Assembly (NCBI GenBank): GCA_963082975.1
Contig: OY720344.1
Span: forward strand, 10,341,580-10,405,579
Length of the DNA: 64,000 bases
Origin: Labia minor
Lineage: Eukaryota > Arthropoda > Insecta > Dermaptera > Spongiphoridae
Direction: 5' to 3'
Below are positions 11,871-23,522 of the stretch, piece after piece. A program made the translations under genes and the position numbers. Below the pieces are notes generated by a model. That model was given only the letters and a program-made list of their open reading frames with translations. It was not told the origin of the DNA and did not search any database. Numbering within the stretch: position 1 is the first letter of the stretch; every line of letters starts with the position of its first letter.

Positions 11871-12457
11871 CTGGAGTGTCTCTACTCGACTATCTCGCAA
11901 ATTTGAATTGGATTAAATAACATACATTAATTCAAATTAAATTAATTAAATTATAAATTAAAATTAATAAATAATATTTATGAAACCAGCGCATGTTTGG
12001 CTCTTTGTTGATGGCACCACGTCACGTGTTGGCGCGTGAGAATTGCAGTGTTAAAAAATTAATTCTGGTACTTTCAGCGATTCAATCAAGCTGAAATTCT
12101 ATATATAGCAGTTTTATACAATTTTTAATCATGTGAAAAGCTATCAAACATATATTTTTATTTTTACGGTCACTTTAGAAGAAAAAAAATCAAAACGTTG
12201 TAGGTAATGACCCTCTTCCGGTTGAGCTACATTTATCAAAAGTTGATAAAAAACTATGAATTTTGAATAATGCCCATGTACCAAATTTCATCATTCTAGC
12301 TCAAACCGTGTTTGTGTAAACTTGGTTACACACACACACACAAACATTTTTCTCAACCTTAGTGAAAATGATTCAGGAACCTTCAAAACGTATAAAAACA
12401 TCAAAATCTCAACATAGAAAATTTTCGTGATCGCAATACTATCTCTGGTGAGATAGT
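11871..12457 (+). mobile_element. HelA (Helentron-like) full-length copy
   Basis: This is a non-autonomous element of about 590 bp. The 5' end CTGGAGTGTCTCTACTCG can fold as a short hairpin. The subterminal repeat ACTATCTCGC follows. The body contains the E-box-like region around GCGTGAGA, a (CA)n tract at about 12329-12344, and a 3' hairpin ACTATCTC-TGGT-GAGATAGT at 12440-12457. The 3' hairpin contains the inverse of the 5' subterminal repeat. This layout (subterminal inverted repeats, internal microsatellite, terminal stem-loop, no target duplication) is that of Helentron-associated elements such as Drosophila DINE-1. It encodes no Rep/helicase. Confidence 0.8.
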
Positions 12458-13020
12458 AAAAAGAAAAAGAAAAAAAAATATTTAAAATTATTTTATAAAA
12501 ATTCAAAATAAATTGTTAGTGAAATTAAAAAGAAAATATTATAACAATCTATTAGTAGACTTTACATAATCTCACTTATACTATAAATTAACTGGATTGA
12601 AATACTAAACAGAGATGTAATGTAAAGAAATTCAGAAAAATAGACTAAGGAGGGACCTTTGGATGAGACAATTTAAAATGTAATTATAAAAAGTGAAAAT
12701 TGGATAGAGATATTGCAAGATTAGGATTTTCAAGTTCATTAGCACCAAGGGAATAGAGAGATGATAAAAAGGAAAAACTCTTTTATTAGAAGAAAATAAA
12801 TCCAATGAAGGGTTTCCTCCCCCAAAAGGGTTTTCGTCTTTTCCTGATGAATCACTACAAACCTAGTCTGATAAGTTAATTGGATCCTGTATACATATTT
12901 TAACTGTAATCTATTACAATAATTAAATATACCACTTTAATCTTAATGTATACACAATGGTATTTATTTATTTTATTTTATTTTTTTTTATTTTTATAAT
13001 ATTTTTCATTAAGCTAATGC
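12458..13020. other. AT-rich DNA, nothing recognised
   Basis: No gene or element was recognised in this interval. Confidence 0.45.
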
Positions 13021-13021
13021 A

Positions 13022-13710
13022 ATGAAGCCGTTCTATTCATTTAAGACTTCCCGTACGGATTCTTATCTTGCTCGTAATATCTGCGAGAGTGATAAAGCGA
13101 GTCACCAGTGTGTAATAAAGGGGAGGAAGTTGGTATACATTTACGTTTGCGTGTTTCTCTCTCTCTTCCATTCTAAGCTCATACATCCAACCATCTATCT
13201 ATGCGCACGTGTCCCCTTCCGTCTCAATTGAAGCCCGTTTGAGTGAGTAACTTCTAGGTACTTGTTTATGTCCCCTTGAGTGCGCATAGTATCTGTACTT
13301 TCATAGGCAAAGTTGAATGACCGGATCGCATCGTCTCCTGAAATAGACACGGAGAGCCCCCATTCCAGACGGCGTCTCGAACCAATGGTGCATCGACTCC
13401 CGCCCTCCCCCACCCTCCGAACCAATCCGAATCGAATACTTCGCCTGGAATTGGAAATGAGTGTGCTGATCTTAATAGCCGCTAAGTACATAATTTATAT
13501 TGGCTGATGGATAAAAGATCACTGCAATCATGAAGAAAGATTATTTCGATCCGAGTGGACAGCTAATTGGAAATTCTGATGAATGGCGAGGGAAAATGCA
13601 ATAAAACAATAGAAACAAGAAAAAAAAAAACAACAACAACAACAACAACAAACAAACAAGAGGGGGAAGAAGTGGGGTTCATCAAGTATTCCAATCTCGA
13701 TTAATAAATT
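13022..13710. other. GC-balanced island, possible exon or regulatory region
   Basis: About 690 bp has near-balanced composition and many CpG dinucleotides, unlike its surroundings. Frames of 69 codons (plus, 13022-13231), 98 codons (minus, 13195-13491) and 64 codons (plus, 13313-13507) overlap, and none has protein-family character. An (AAC)n tract lies at 13630-13655. It could be an untranslated exon, a promoter or a conserved non-coding element. No repeat family seen in this window matches it. Confidence 0.3.
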
Positions 13711-16130
13711 AGTAAGTGATTAAGCTTCGGGAAGAATTCAAGCGACTTTCTAAAATGTATCCATTTATGTTTTATCGATTTGTAATAAACTTTTTATTCT
13801 CTATTTAATTTATTTATTTATTTTCTGAAATTATCTAGTCTATTATTTAACTAATATAAAATAAAGAATCACATTGTGCTCATCTTACTATTTATTCAAT
13901 TTTCTAAACATTTAAATAAATAAATAAATAAACAACAAAATAATAATTATAGGTACTGGACAAGCCGAGGACAAAATAAAATATTGTCGATCCTGTCGGA
14001 TCACCTGTGCCACTAGTGAAGGATTTAAAAAAGAATTCTCAACTTTTTCACACGGGGAGTAAAATAAAATTAATTGGGAAATGAACCCTGAAAATAAACT
14101 TCACCAAAGAGTGCAGTACGTTTGACTATTAGTGCTTAGGCGATTCGCCTTGGAGAACCAAAATCGGAAAAAAATAATAACAAATCAAATTAATCAAAAT
14201 ATCCGATGCTCTAACATATGGACCTGCAAAGGAAAAATTAGATTCACTTTTTTATAAATAAAAGAAAAAGGTTGGTTGCCACGTTATAATATTTAATGAA
14301 AAGAAAATTAATATAAAGTAAAAATAAAATGAAATTGAGATAATCCTTAGAAATTACAAATTCAACACAGTTTACCAAGCACGTGTTCAACAACACATCT
14401 AAAAAAAATGGCGAATTCACAGCCAAAAGCCAAAAGCGTTTAAACGATATCGAAGTCCAAAATGCAAGTTCATAACAAGACGTCTAAAATGCAACTGAAG
14501 AGAACGCCTCTCCGAAGCTCAAGGCAGAAGCCTCGAGCCCAACATCAACAAAAGGCAGCAAGATGATTGGCTGTAAGGGGTCATGTGACATATAGAGTCA
14601 AAACAGATACTGAACAGACCGACCACGTGTGTGAATATAAATATACAAAAAAAATATGTATAAAAGAAAAAACTTATAAAAATTATATAAAAATAAATTG
14701 ATATTAAAATAAATAAATCTAAATCAGGGAGAGGCTTTAACAGGTACGTATAATGCATATAAAAATGATATTTACATTCAGAATTATTATAAAGATTGTC
14801 TGTTTTATGTTGGCTCTAATATTAAGGAAGGTTGAAGAAAACAAATTAAAAAATATCAAAGACAAAATAATACGTTTGAATAAAAATATCATGAAACTTA
14901 AAAATAACAATTTTGTTATAAAAATAAATCCTACTCCTAATACATATGCAACCGGCATTGCTTGGATATTTATAAAATAATTCAATAAAATATTAAATAA
15001 TTGCATAAGTTAATAAGTAATACCTTAAAAGAATTGATAAATAGAAAACTATGAAATAAATAATAATTAATAATTAGAAGAAAGTACATATAGGTAAGTA
15101 GTTTTAATAATATTTTCTTATGAAAAATATTATAATATGAGAATATAAAATGTTTTTTTTTATTTATTATATTAATTGAAAATTTAAAAAATATCAAGGA
15201 TATGAATAATTTGTCTAAATTTGTATTGCAATAATATGTAAACCTTGATAAATAAATAATAAAACAAATAAATGAAAATGTCAACTATTTATTTATGAGA
15301 GATAAATAATAAATAATTGAAATTTTGCATGACATATGCAAGAATATTCAGGCACTCAAAATAATTTACTAATAATTTATTTTAAATCCAATAAAAACTA
15401 CTTATATCTATTTATTTATTTAAAAAGAGCCTTGAAATAAACTTGTAGGTATTTCTTTTACATTTATCAAGCAAACAAAAAAATACAAAAATAATTATTA
15501 TAGCCGATAATAATAATTATTATTTTCTTCATTTAGTTTATCAAACTTTATGGTTTTAAAATACCATAAACAGGAAAAATATTCACTCCCCCTTCCTTAA
15601 AATAAAAATTAATTTGATTCTAAAATAAATTTTAATCTTAACTAATAGAAAAGCTCAAATCACGATTATTATTACTTTCCTAATTTTGTTTTTCTTTCAT
15701 AACAAATTTTTCTTTGTATATTGGAATCTAATAAATTTGTTATTAAAATTAATTACTTATATATATCATTTGTATAAAGTTAAGTATTTTATTTATTATG
15801 TCTAATATATGAAAATAATGTTGATATTCTTGCACCAGTTATTTATTATTAATTTGTGTATCTGCAAATCTGCAAATTTACAAATATATTGATAGTATCC
15901 AATATTTTATTATAATTGATGCACGTGTTTATTATAAATTCCTTTCAAATACCTACATTAATTCAAAATAGTTCCAAACAGTCTATAATTATGTTTTGAT
16001 AGTGTTTTTCAGTGTTATTTTTTACTACTAGTAATAAATTACATCTTGCTTTGATTAGTGTGTCTTTTTTTTTTGTGTTCATTAACATCGTTTCAAAATA
16101 AATAACTTTATAAAAATTAATTTTTATTTT
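13711..16130. other. AT-rich DNA with a weakly GC-richer patch
   Basis: A mixed-composition patch lies around 13950-14170 and 14400-14620 (CGCCTTGGAGAACC, GCCTCGAGCCCAAC). The rest, 14620-16130, is strongly AT-rich. The opposing 60-100-codon frames between 14244 and 15284 are composed of Ile, Phe, Asn and Lys and look accidental. Confidence 0.45.
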
Positions 16131-16575
16131 TCAACAGGACATTTAAAATGTTTTCTTTTTCGTCTGTTTTTCTTATTCCTTCCAATGGAAGAGGTGTTAC
16201 AGTTTATGTGAAATCTAAATGGATTAGAATCGTTTGCTGGCTCCTCTTTCTCGTACTCCCACTCCTCTCTTCATCACCCCCCCCCCCTCTTCTACCTCTT
16301 CCGATGCCGACGACACGATACAAGCCATAAGTCAATCCTCGCCTTTCCATTTCCTCCGAGACGTCTTCACTTTGACCTTCTTCGGATTAGCTTTTCCGGT
16401 GGCTTCCATTAGTATCTCCCACCCCCTTTTTATATATATATATATCCAAAAAGCCTTTAAACCTAGATTCTTGTTTTGTTTTGTTCTTTTCTTTTATTTT
16501 GGTTTCTTTTTTATTTTTGTTTTGTTTTGTTTATTTATAAATGTGGACGATTTTCTTTATCTCTTTAAATCTTAA
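16131..16575 (+). other. Possible exon-like segment after a splice-acceptor-like tract
   Basis: A T-rich tract ending TTTTTCAACAG at 16128-16138 resembles a splice acceptor. A 60-codon frame follows at 16148-16330. It has a hydrophobic stretch (IVCWLLFLVLPLL) and then a Pro-rich end produced by a C-run. An overlapping 113-codon frame (16234-16575) is equally open. The composition is biased (C-run, T-runs), so both may be chance. I make no functional claim. Confidence 0.15.
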
Positions 16576-16785
16576 GGTGTTAATTATTTGTGAAAAAAGA
16601 TTTAACCTGAAAGGAATGATTATGATTAATTATAATTATTATTATTATTTTTATATTTATTTTTCCTATCTTTCAATTTTAACTTTTCACATATTGTTAG
16701 TAAATATTAGATATGTATATAGAATTTCCAAAAATCATTTGGGCACAAACATTAAATTCAAAATTCTTAGAAATTAATTTTGCAA

Positions 16786-16825
16786 ATCGATATATGTTCA
16801 AAAACATTTTTGAACATATATCGAT
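16786..16825. repeat. Perfect 40-bp palindrome
   Basis: ATCGATATATGTTCAAAAA, the dinucleotide CA, and then the exact reverse complement: 19-bp arms with a 2-base centre. As RNA or single-stranded DNA it would form a near-perfect hairpin. Confidence 0.85.
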
Positions 16826-18550
16826 ATAATTAATCAAATGATTATATAAATAACATTTTATTAGTTTTTAATATAGAAATATTTTCATTTTCTATTAATA
16901 ATTATTTTTCTAAAAAAAAAAAAAATAATTCTCTTCTCTGTGTTAAATTTTATTTGTATAAATGTTTAAATTAATTTTTCCATATTTAAACTTAATTATT
17001 TTATTAAGACCTTCAATTTATTTCATTAATTAATTGGTAAAATAATATATTTTTAAAAAAGAAAAAAAATATTTTAATAATTTTCAATTTCGATTATTTT
17101 TTCAAAAATTATTTATTCATTTGGAATGTTAACTTTTTAACAAATATATATGAAAAGTTATATTTGATTTTCAACTTATATAACTTATATAACACATATA
17201 TATATATATATAGATTCAGAGGTATAAATTATGAGAAAATTATATGTAAATGTAAATATGTAAAGTGTTTAAAAGTTCTTTGAGAGCAATTTCAAAGGTA
17301 ATTTTATATTTAATTAACCAAATAAGAATTTTTTTTTAAAAAAAGCTTAAGTAAATTGTATTTTATCATTTGCTTTAATCGTTTGTTAAACGATAAATCC
17401 TGAGTTTAGAATGGGCAAACAAAAATCTCTTTAAAATCCAACAATTCAGTCTTTTGATTTAAAATAAAAAAATGTTTTAATGTTTAATACGATAGAAATT
17501 AGGAATTATTTAATATTTATTATTTTAGAATCTATCAAGAGATGATTTTAAAAAAGTATCTTCATTAAAATAGTTCAAAAATTTTTTTTTATAAAAACAA
17601 AAATTAAAATTAATTTTATAAAAAAAAAGTGACGATGGTAGGTGGATCATTCAAAAAAATCCGATCCGATTAGTTATTCTAGCTAAGTGATTTCTTGTGA
17701 TACTAATTCATCCGAACGATCGAATTTCAATGGGTTCCGGTGAAATACTTTAGCGTTTCTAAAGAAAACCACTAAACCTTTTTAGTTCAACAAAAGGAAA
17801 CATTAATCAAACACTTGTTTGCATCCACAATAAATTTTCCTTTCAACCATTGTTATCTTGCATAGGAAGATCCGAAACGGGCGTTTTTTATTTTTATTTT
17901 TAAGTGGATTATCGTTAAATTTATTTTTCCTAAAGGATCTTGTCTTAATTTTTAGATATAATTCCATCAAAGTGATTTAAGATAAGAATTAGTGACCGAA
18001 TGAATGAAATTATTTAAAAATTCTGATCATATCTATGTTTTCTAAGTTTAACAATTATAAACAAAACCTTGACTATTGTTTATTTATTTAGAGCAGATGT
18101 TTTGTTTCACTTTTTTATGTCTGAAAATGGATTGGCATTATTTCTGGATATAATATAAAATTTTCTAAAATAGTACAAAAATTCCTTAATACATGTAGAA
18201 TGTTATTTAGGAAAGATTAGAATTTTTTATAAATAAAAAAAATTATATTTATTTGTTTTGTTGGAAATTTTAACAAGTTTAAGAAATTAATTTATATAAT
18301 TGTTTGATACAATATACAAGTTATTATAGAGATTTAATTATAATATAATTGATAATAATTTTGGAAACTTTATTTAAGAAAATATTGTTTAAACTTTGTT
18401 TATTTGTTAGATAAATTGTTTTTGTTTTGAATTCTTTTATGTCTAAAATCAAGTCAATATTTAAAGTAAATGAAGACAGTCACATGGAGTATATATAAAG
18501 AATAAAATAATAATAATAATATATAAATATAATATAATATTATTATTATT
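16826..18550. other. AT-rich DNA; unique mixed patch at 17625-17900
   Basis: Mostly low-complexity AT-rich sequence. A patch at 17625-17900 has higher complexity (GATCCGATTAG, CATCCGAACGATCGAA) but no coding or repeat signal that I recognise. Confidence 0.4.
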
Positions 18551-18926
18551 TGCGTTTAGACCTATCTAGGATCACGCAAAACACCCATTTTTCTTATTCA
18601 TACATGTTATATTTGTAGGTTCTTCTTATGTAGATTATGTAGCTTCCCTGATTGAATAAGGGTATTGATGTTAAGAAAATATGAATAAATATAATATATA
18701 TAAAAAGAATCTTCAGTGGTTTAGTGGTTAGCACGACAGTCTACCACATTGAAGACTCGAGTTTGGGCCTATAGAAATTCAATAATCAATAATTTCTCTT
18801 TAAAACTCTGCGTTAACCTCAGCGCCGATCCGCAAATAATATTAATAATAATAAATTAATTAATGAGATTAATAATAATGTATCTCTACTAGTATATGCG
18901 GGATCATCTTCCCATCTAAACGTTAC
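18551..18926. mobile_element. Foldback-like element containing a tRNA-like segment
   Basis: GCGTTTAGACC...GGATCACGC at 18551-18576 and GCGGGATCAT...TCTAAACG at about 18898-18924 form imperfect inverted ends. Inside, 18718-18775 looks tRNA-derived: TTTAGTGGTTAGCACG fits a Pol III A-box and CGAGTTTGGGCC is a degenerate B-box. It could be a foldback MITE that took in a tRNA-like SINE head. Both calls are tentative. Confidence 0.4.
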
Positions 18927-18929
18927 AAT

Positions 18930-19794
18930 TTACATGTTATATGTATTAGAAATGTATTTGTTTTTAATTTTAACCAAGTCTCTCCATTTTTCATGTCAGA
19001 TCAAATCGTCGAAATTATTGTTATCATCAAAATAATATCGTAAGACTTGTCCATCCCTGAACTATTGAATCTTGACAATTGATTACACTCATCTATCTAT
19101 AATGCGGAAATAATTATATAAATCACATAAAAATGAACTGCCACATAAACATTAGTTTTATTTTGTGTGGGTGGCTGACTACCTTGGTTTGTAAAAATAA
19201 AAAATAATAAAAAATAAAAATACACAAATGTATATACATCCTATTTTTATATAAAGTGAATTGTCAATTAAAATTTCTTCATATTCTAGAGTGTAATTTA
19301 TGTTTCCATTAGTGCAGTAAACTATGACGATGTTGAAAGTAATAATCATTCATTAAATAAACTTGGTTTATTTTCTTAGTTGCTTCCTTTTTATTACGTC
19401 AAAAAGTAAACAATTCTGTTTATATTTTAAAAAGGCTAATTTTGCTGAGAAATTGCCCCTAACTAAAGAATAGCAATTAAAAATTTTAATTTAAAGAAAA
19501 AAAAAAAAAAATTAAGGAAAAAAATGGTATGAATAAACAACAAATGAATTAAATGAAGTCCAATTTAATGAGAAAATTAATATTAATTTCTATAGTATTT
19601 TTTTTTGTTAATTTAAATTTTATTTAATGGCACTAGTATAAAATTACTAAAACTAGTTTTTCTTTAATTATTAATTCAAACGAAAACTGAATTTTCTGCT
19701 GATAAATTATCAATAAATAATATTAAAGTTAAGGAATGTGTTATGAATTTGTCTTCTAAAACAGAGTCTTTGTAGTTGAATTATAAAAAATAAG
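18930..19794. other. AT-rich DNA, nothing recognised
   Basis: No gene or repeat was recognised. A poly-A run lies at 19496-19510. Confidence 0.45.
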
Positions 19795-20226
19795 CTGGAG
19801 TATCTCCACTCGACTGAATTGGATTAAATAACATAATTTAATTAATATAAATTATAAATTAAAATTAATAAATAATATTTATTAAACCAGCGCATGTTTG
19901 GCTCTTTGTTGATGGTACCACGTGACGTGTTGGCGCGTGGTTTGCACTGTTAAAAAATTAATTCAGAGATACAATCAAGCTGAAATTCTATATATAGCAG
20001 TTTTTTACAATCTTTAATCATATGAAAAAATACCAAACATATATCTTTATTTTTACAGTCAGTTTAGACGAAAAAAAAAATTGAAAACGTGGTAGTTAAT
20101 GGTCTTCTTCCTAATGAGCTACATTTCTCAAAAGTTGATAGAAAACTACGAATTTTGAATAATGCCCTTGTACCAAATTTCATTATTCTAACTCAAACCG
20201 TTTTTGCATAATCTTGTCTACATACA

Positions 20227-20260
<34 letters not shown>

Positions 20261-20369
20261 GAGAGAGAGACATTTTTCTCAACATTAGTGAAAATGACTC
20301 AAAACGTATAAAAACATCAAAATCTCAACATTGAAAATTTTTATGATCGCAATACAATCTGGCGAGATA
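19795..20369 (+). mobile_element. HelA copy with altered 3' end
   Basis: It starts CTGGAGTATCTCCACTCGAC and follows the HelA order: AT-rich segment, CGTGACGTGTTGGCGCG, the ATATATAGCAG segment, and a (CA)n/(GA)n microsatellite at 20228-20270. The 5' subterminal ACTATCTCGC is deleted. The 3' hairpin is degraded to ATACAATCTGGCGAGATA. It abuts directly a 64-bp sequence that is duplicated 338 bp downstream. Confidence 0.8.
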
Positions 20370-20433
20370 ATTTTACTGTTGGTAATCTCCATTTGGTTTG
20401 TGATAATGAGCTGGGATTGCTGGATGGATGAAG
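20370..20433 (+). repeat. 64-bp direct repeat, copy 1
   Basis: It is identical over 64 bp to 20708-20771 (starting ATTTTACTGTTGG, ending GGATGGATGAAG). It is fused to the eroded 3' end of the HelA copy. The second copy leads into a GC-rich unique region, so that copy is probably the original and this one the transplanted copy. Confidence 0.85.
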
Positions 20434-20509
20434 ATTCTAGTTCTAAAATGTTACAAAATAAATAAATAAATAAATAAAATAATAAAAAATATTGATAAAG
20501 TGAATGAAT

Positions 20510-20540
<31 letters not shown>

Positions 20541-20707
20541 ATAACACCAAATGAGATTATTTATATTTTGATTAAATGGAGTATTGATTTTATTAAGTCC
20601 ATTTTTTAAATCTGGGTCTAAAATTTTTTTATCCGATAAGTAGTATATATACCAACTGTTATCATAAACTAAACATGTGTAATAGTTGAGCTGACTTTAC
20701 CGAAATC

Positions 20708-21240
20708 ATTTTACTGTTGGTAATCTCCATTTGGTTTGTGATAATGAGCTGGGATTGCTGGATGGATGAAGCATTTCCTTGGATTCAAGTAACGGTCTCT
20801 CAATCTGAGTTGTCCATCGTGTCGCTCGCGAGTGAAGGAAGCTGACTCGGAAGGAATGTGGCATTTCCGCTGATGTCGATTTGTATGGAAGGGCGGGCAT
20901 CTTTTGAAAGTATGCACCGGGCAGAGAGCCAGACGGCCAGACAGAGGGGTTGCACATGCACCCGGGAGCAGGTTGAGGATGACGCATTGCGAGGGGTGAT
21001 TCCAGACACACGGGGGGGCTGAAGGAGTAGGGAATGGAGAACGGGGTTGAATTGCACTCGAAGGGAAAAAGGCCACCGACCGACACCGACACCAAATCGG
21101 AAACAGCAGCCCAGTTCCCAGAGAGAAAAAAAAAAATAAAAAATAAAAACGAGTAACCCTTCTAAACGAGGACACTAAAGAGGAAATATCACCCGGGAGG
21201 AACAACGAGTTTCAACTCTGAACAACCAAACAACAATCGA
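20708..21240. other. CpG-rich island; begins with 64-bp repeat copy 2
   Basis: About 530 bp has balanced GC and many CpGs in otherwise AT-rich DNA. The first 64 bp (20708-20771) duplicate 20370-20433. Three overlapping minus-strand frames of 129, 164 and 85 codons are open in all three phases, which points to composition, not coding. It would fit a promoter, an untranslated first exon or a conserved regulatory region. No repeat family in this window matches it. Confidence 0.35.
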
Positions 21241-22541
21241 GAACAAACTATAATAATTACACAAATCAAAAGAAAGCATGATCGTTTGGATTAAAAACAA
21301 AAAAAAAATACAAAAAAATTACATTACATAAAATAAAATAAAGTCAAAATAAATGAATAAATAACTAAAAAAAAAAAAAACATTTCCTACGCCCAGCATC
21401 ACTCGTTTATCTTTCCTATTATGAGATTGAACAGCCAGATGCTGTTCTAAAAAATCATGATGCTTCCGGTCCATGTCATTTGACACGAGCTAAAGAGGCA
21501 GCAGCAACAGCAGCTCTTTCTTTTGATTCATTATCTTTTTCTACATATCATTTCTTAATTTGTTCCACAACTTCATTTTATAAATATGGTTATATTTAAA
21601 TTTAAACGTCGCCTTATCGAGATTGAAAAAATCATAATAAGAATATATTCTAAAGTATAAGATTACAAATACAAATTTCAATTGAAAAGCAATGCAATTA
21701 AAGTAAATATTTACATTATAAATTGAAGGATACAAATTTAAATAAAAAGAATAAAAAAATGAAGAATTAATAAATAAATAAAAAAAAAAAAGAAAATCAA
21801 CTTATAATTTAGAATAAATATTCAAAATTAATTAATTTAATGAAAATTATTAAATTATGTAAAAAAATATTATTGTATTTTGATATTTTATTAATAATTT
21901 TTTATTAAATTATGCTATAAATGAATTTCATAAAATTCCCATAAAAAATGATATTTTCAGTTTTTCAGGGAGATTTTAGAAGAAATGGTAAGAAATAAAA
22001 TTTCTTAGTAAAATGGTTATAGTATAATATAGGTAGGTAAAAATCCTATGTATCAACAACTCAAGCTAGCTTTTTCTTTAGTCTCTCTGATAGTAAGATA
22101 AAATCTTAGGACCTTGTTTGCAAAAACCTTGAAACTAAAACAGAAATGAAAAATAGATGTCATCGTCACCTGCAAAAGATCTCCCCCTACAGAGAGGGCG
22201 GTAGGGATTTCTTTCTTGTTATTTATTTTATTAGTTTAAAAAAATAAAAAAAAAAAAAAATGAAATCATCTTTCTGAATGAAACATTGTCCAATTTTATT
22301 AAAATTCCAAATGGTTATAGGTCATTGACCGATGCTTTTCTAACCCTTGTTTGATAATGACACACAATTTAATTTATTTGACCAAGTCAGCTGTCATGAG
22401 CTCGTTTAGTTTTTTTTTTATGCGCGCTGTTTATTTACTTATAACAAATCGATTTTTTTCTAAGGTCATTTTGTATTTAATCAAAATAAAAGATAAATAT
22501 TACTTAATTAAATTAATTAAAAAAAACAAAAAAAAAACAAA
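21241..22541. other. AT-rich DNA, nothing recognised
   Basis: There is a short mixed patch with GCAGCAGCAACAGCAGC-like sequence near 21497-21515. The rest is AT-rich with long A runs (21781-21791, 22248-22260). Confidence 0.45.
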
Positions 22542-22861
22542 CTTTTATTTAAATGCACTACAAAGGAGAAAAAAAATTCTCCACACACACCACAATTTCC
22601 TTACAATTAATCATATCTAAAAAAGCATGGGCGCCAAACATGCAGGGAAAACAGAAATTCTACTTCAAATAGACATAGTTAGGGGAAAAAAATAGAGAGG
22701 TTTGTATAAATATACAATGAAATGTCCTTCGTATTCTTTTCCTTTCCCTGCATGTTTGGCGCTCACGCTTTCATTTTTTAGATATGATTAATTGTAAGGA
22801 AATTGTGGTGTGTGTGTGGATAAATTATTTTCTCCTTTGTAGTGTGGATTTAAATAAAAGC
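22542..22861. repeat. Large inverted repeat (about 110-bp arms)
   Basis: The left arm 22542-22650 and right arm 22743-22861 are imperfect reverse complements around a 92-bp spacer. The inner ends are CATGCAGGGAAA and TTTCCCTGCATG. A (CA)n tract in the left arm pairs with (TG)n in the right. The outer end TTTAAATAAAAGCGTG recurs, slightly changed, at about 23128-23141. It is best read as a foldback transposon. Transcription would give a long hairpin RNA. Confidence 0.8.
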
Positions 22862-22869
22862 GTGTTTTT

Positions 22870-23520
22870 AAAGTTTTTTTTATATTTTTTTTATTTCCTA
22901 ATTTTTAGTCTTGACATAAATTTCGCCCAGTTTATGATTTCAGGTTATAATGTTAAGAATTAATTAATTTATTAATAATTAATAATAGTAACAACATTAT
23001 AAATAGTATTATTTATTATTTAATAATACCTCCGAGGTCACCTATGACCTGGGATGAACTTGTATATTACATTATCATCGGAGTTACATATGTATGCAAA
23101 ATTTCAGCACATTGGCAAGTGAAATCTAAATAAAAGCGTGTAATAAAAATAAAACTTAGTTCAAGTAAAAATAAATAAAAGAGGTTTTCTTTTGAATAAA
23201 TGACTCTTGACATTACTACTACTACTATCATATAAATATTATATTATTAATGAAAATTAAATGTATATTTAAGTGGAAAATTAAAAAAAAAATTTTAATT
23301 TTTAATTAACGAATAACTAAGAAACTATTATTGATAGTAATATATCAAAGATCTCTTAGATATTAAATATTGAGAAATTTATAATTAAAATTAAATAATT
23401 TTTTTTTTCTCTTATTAAAAAAATTTAATTCTTTATAATAAATAATATTTAAAAAGATACAAAAGTTTCAGTTTTTATTATAACTTATTTTAAATAAATA
23501 TTATTTTATACTAAGATTTT
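22870..23520. other. AT-rich DNA with a repeat-like patch at 23030-23145
   Basis: The patch holds CAAAATTTCAGCACATTGG and ends TAAATAAAAGCGTG, the same terminal word as the adjacent inverted repeat. It is therefore probably part of a related element. Nothing else was recognised. Confidence 0.4.
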
Positions 23521-23522
23521 TA

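Noticed and set aside
14244-15284. Overlapping AT-rich frames on both strands as a membrane protein cluster
   Set aside because: Frames rich in Ile, Phe, Leu and Lys on both strands are expected from A/T runs. There are no conserved motifs.
16148-16330. Small secreted protein with hydrophobic N-terminus
   Set aside because: Kept only as a tentative region. The C-terminal half comes from a C-run, a second phase is equally open, and there is no second exon.
20711-21205. 164-codon minus-strand frame as a gene
   Set aside because: All three minus phases are open in the same stretch and the translations are Pro/Ser/Phe-rich without domain character. GC composition explains the openness.
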